In this document: positions 61,301 through 64,000 of the stretch, piece after piece
How the letters are laid out: every line of letters starts with the position of its first letter
Numbering within the stretch: position 1 is the first letter of the stretch
Assembly (NCBI RefSeq): GCF_947507565.1
Contig: NC_089185.1
Coordinates: 248,001 to 312,000, forward strand
Length of the DNA: 64,000 nucleotides
From: Oscarella lobularis
Taxonomy: Eukaryota > Porifera > Homoscleromorpha > Homosclerophorida > Oscarellidae
Direction: 5' to 3'
Program-made: the position numbers and the translations under genes
The notes under the pieces: model-generated
Seen by the model: only the letters and a program-made list of their open reading frames with translations
What the model was told of the DNA's origin: nothing
Database searches by the model: none

Positions 61301-64000
61301 ACATTGAGAGGAATCAAAACAGGTTCGCCTTCGTCGCCGCTCGGATCCTTGACGATCTGAAAGCGAGATCGATGAGCAGCCAAATACGGGTAGACGGTCA
61401 GAATAGAATTATCGGCGGTGAGCGTGACGGGAAGTTGATAAACGTGTCCCTGGCGCGTGTTGAACGTGATGTAGGTCGAGTAGGATACCGGTCGACTGGA
61501 GACGAATGTGAAGCGGCAACGAAGCTCCGTCAAACCGGCGTCTTCGACGACTTGACCGTCGAGATATTCCAAGGCGACGTTGGCGACGTCGCGCGCTTCT
61601 AAAACGTCGGCTAGGTCGGGAAGAGACGCCGTCACTTGCGTTCCTCTGTGAAATCCTTTTGCTTTGATCTTGAAATCGGCGAACATGGGAATTCCTAGCG
61701 GGGTCGGCATCACCGTCAGTTGGGACGGATCAAACGTTATTGACGGAGATTCGAGTTCGCCGCGCAGTTCAATTATTCGGTAGGGGTGCTTTGATTTGCT
61801 AATGTACAGAGGCAGAGACGCTTTGAAGTATCCCGACGTTTCTAAAAAAGAACGCGTAGAATATCGAAGAGAAAAAAACGACTCGTATCGCTTACGAGGA
61901 CAAAAAGCGACTCCGAGTCCGTATTCGGCGCCGACGTCGAGCGTTCGTCCGACTCGATTTGGATATTTCGCTTCGGGCGATCCCAGAGGCGTTTTGGAGC
62001 GCGCACTCGCAAAAATAAACGTTCCGTCGTCGATTGATTGACCGCCGTAAGACAAGTCGACGTACCAATCCAAAGGTCCGTTGCTCGCATTTTTCATCTC
62101 GATTCCCTATACGAAAGTTGAATTCGGTGAGGAAAAAATTCAACTCGTCGCTATAATTAATTAATTAACCTTGGGATGAAAGAGAGGATTGCCGAGACTT
62201 AGCTCCAAAAATCCCGATTTCAAATCAAACTCCAATCGAGTGTGCGAAACGTTTAGCAGCGCTTTTAGTACCGTCGCAAGAACGCGTCTCTTTGGCGTTA
62301 CAGAGCCGTTAGCATCGCCAGAATCGCTTGTCCGCCCAAAGTCAAAGTCCGTCAATCCGAGACGAGAATTTGTCGGCGAGGGCGGCCACGGCGATTGCGG
62401 AGCGGACGGCGGATCCATGCCATTGACGACGACGGGTAGCACGAAATCGTAAGCGGCGATCTGCTGCGGAGCGAAGACTAGTTGACATTTCGCCGTCTCG
62501 TAAGGACCGACGTTGACGAGATAGTTATTCGTCTCCTCGTCGACGTAGTTCCCTTCGAGCTGAACGTCGCGTTTGGGCGAACGCAAGCCGAAGTCGCGAT
62601 AGCGCGACAAATCGAAGCGAACTTGAGCGCGAACGCGAGATCGATTGATCAGCTGAAACGGTTGTCGCGCCAGCGCGCCGCAATAGACGTCGTCGAAGCG
62701 AAATGCGTCGATATTCACGTCGACGGACGGCGTCTCGACGGCACCGCCTAGACGCAACGAAATCGATTTTCCGCCGCGTATTCGAACGTCGATGCGAGCG
62801 TCGAATTTCTCCGCTTTCGACGGTCTAAAAGCGACGACGATCTCGCTCTTTCCGCCGGCCGGAATCGATCCCGTCGCCGGCCGAACCGTCATGCCGGCGT
62901 ACGGAATCGTGCGAACGATTCGAAAGTGCGCGTCGACGACGCCGGCGTTTTCGATCCACGTCGATCGCACCGTCTCCAAACCGAGCGGCACGACGCCGAA
63001 CATGAGACGTCGATCGGCGAAACGGCACTCGATCGGCTCGAGTTCGACGACGCAACGAAGTTTCGCTCGATTGCCGTTCTTCACTTCCAACGTCACGTTG
63101 CCGTCGAGCGGCGCGTCAAAACTGGGACGATAGGCGACGGAGCACGTCAAATTACGATGCGCTTCGACGACGCCGCGCGACGGTTCGACGACGAAAACGG
63201 GCGGATTGTCGACGTCGACGAGACTCGAGTCAATCCAGACGAATTCGGCGGGATGATTGCGTCGATTTTCGAGCGTGATCGTCGCCTGATGCGCGCCCGT
63301 CGGCAGACACGAACGCAGCGTTACTTTGTAGGCGGATAAGTGCAGCGCGACGTCGACGACGTCTGCTTGAACGACGAGATGGGAGTCGTGGTGATCGTTG
63401 ATCGTGTAGTGGAGACTGCGCTGGAATCGACCCTTGCGATGCGATTCGAAGACGAGTGGCAATTCGGCGACGCTTCGCGGCGGCACGACTTGAGCGAGAG
63501 ACGACGATTGACGCAGTTCCGTGCAGTCGACGGTCGCCGCCAGTCGAATAAAGCGATCGAGCGAGTTGACGATGCGAACGGGAATTGTATTGACGGAACG
63601 CGAGCACACTTGACCGAAATCGACGACGGCGGGAAGAGTTTGAATTTGATGCAATTCCTCAGGCGAAAGCCAACGAGAACAGTCGGATTTCTCGACGGGC
63701 GTCAAGGGAACGGCGCGTAGCGCGTGTCCGACGAAATGAGAAGTGGCAACGTCTCGCAATTCGGCCAACCCGCGCGACGTCCTCATGCCACCACTGTCAA
63801 CATCTTTCGTCGTCGTTTTTTCAATTTCTTTCGTTTTCGGTTCAATTGGTCGTAATCCGGTCGCCGGCTCGATTCCCAAGTCGACGTCATTCAATTTTCC
63901 TTTCTTTGTCGTCGTCGTCGTTCGTTCGCGTTCGCGTCGCGTTGTGCGCAAATAGGACACGTAGGCGTCGCGATGTCGTCGTCTGTTCGCTCTCTCGACG
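55356..64000 (-). CDS. CFAP47: CFAP47-like cilia/flagella protein, 5' end beyond right edge
   Basis: Giant axonemal protein of the HYDIN/CFAP47 kind with many ASH/MSP-type beta domains and a calponin-homology (CH) domain. The first block visible (62161-64000, open through the right edge) has repeated ASH signatures: VVDFGQVCSRSVNTIPVRIV, RLMFGVVPLGLETVRSTWIE and FDDVYCGALARQPFQLINRS. Later exons include KAKGFHRGTQVTASLPDLAD, then the CH region (about 59820-60300: KILLSWLNRHYEDQ, LDGLVIAACLAAYAPYLV, CYHNAVLVVEAIKTLDLFYD), then LVYNIRLAGSGASHFKIPSG and more ASH domains to the end (FKGAPLLTFTTRK, 55356). A CH domain flanked by ASH repeats is the CFAP47 (CHDC2) layout, which favours it over DLEC1 and CFAP65. 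About 20 exons, with introns near 50-60 bp. Confidence 0.8.

Overview
This is a gene-dense metazoan nuclear segment of about 20 protein genes in 64 kb. Most introns are only about 50-65 bp and coding-strand switches are frequent. Neighbouring genes often sit head-to-head (coding starts about 80-350 bp apart) or tail-to-tail. Frizzled, Diversin-like, EXT2, RPGR, DUOX/DUOXA, CFAP47 and androglobin homologues make it an animal. The tiny introns, moderate GC and protein divergence fit an early-branching animal with a compact genome, such as a homoscleromorph sponge of the Oscarella kind. That placement is an inference; no species-diagnostic marker was seen.

Left part (1-17.3 kb): an SLC16-type transporter cut by the left edge and a methyltransferase, both with reading-frame breaks; a coiled-coil gene and a proline-rich gene; a secreted trypsin-EGF-Ig protease; and a secreted stalked protein whose promoter and start are partly duplicated around two hairpin elements. 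Then come TMEM242 and a ZDHHC9/14/18-type palmitoyltransferase head-to-head, SFT2D and CRYZL1 head-to-head, an intronless EXT2, and RBBP4/7.

Centre (17.4-38 kb): two complete androglobin (ADGB) genes in direct tandem, TMEM135, an intronless Frizzled, and a small membrane/coiled-coil gene. About 1.8 kb without a recognisable gene follows.

Right part (38-64 kb): an ANKRD6/Diversin-like ankyrin gene; an RPGR orthologue that combines an acidic tail with a CAAX box; decayed TAF13-like sequence and a retrotransposon fragment; DUOX with an N-terminal sushi-like domain and its maturation factor DUOXA, head-to-head across a 222-bp promoter with two CRE palindromes; and a long CFAP47 gene that leaves the window at the right edge.

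Themes: cilium/flagellum genes (two ADGB, RPGR, CFAP47), Wnt/planar polarity genes (Frizzled, Diversin-like), and a complete H2O2-producing unit (DUOX plus DUOXA). From memory, the human relatives of several neighbours are also linked: TMEM242-ZDHHC14 on 6q25.3, with ADGB, SFT2D1 and ANKRD6 elsewhere on 6q; and CFAP47, a NOX gene (CYBB) and RPGR on Xp21-p11. This suggests retained ancestral linkage. Exon boundaries here were read by eye from GT/GC-AG signals and frame continuity, so gene ends are more reliable than every internal exon.
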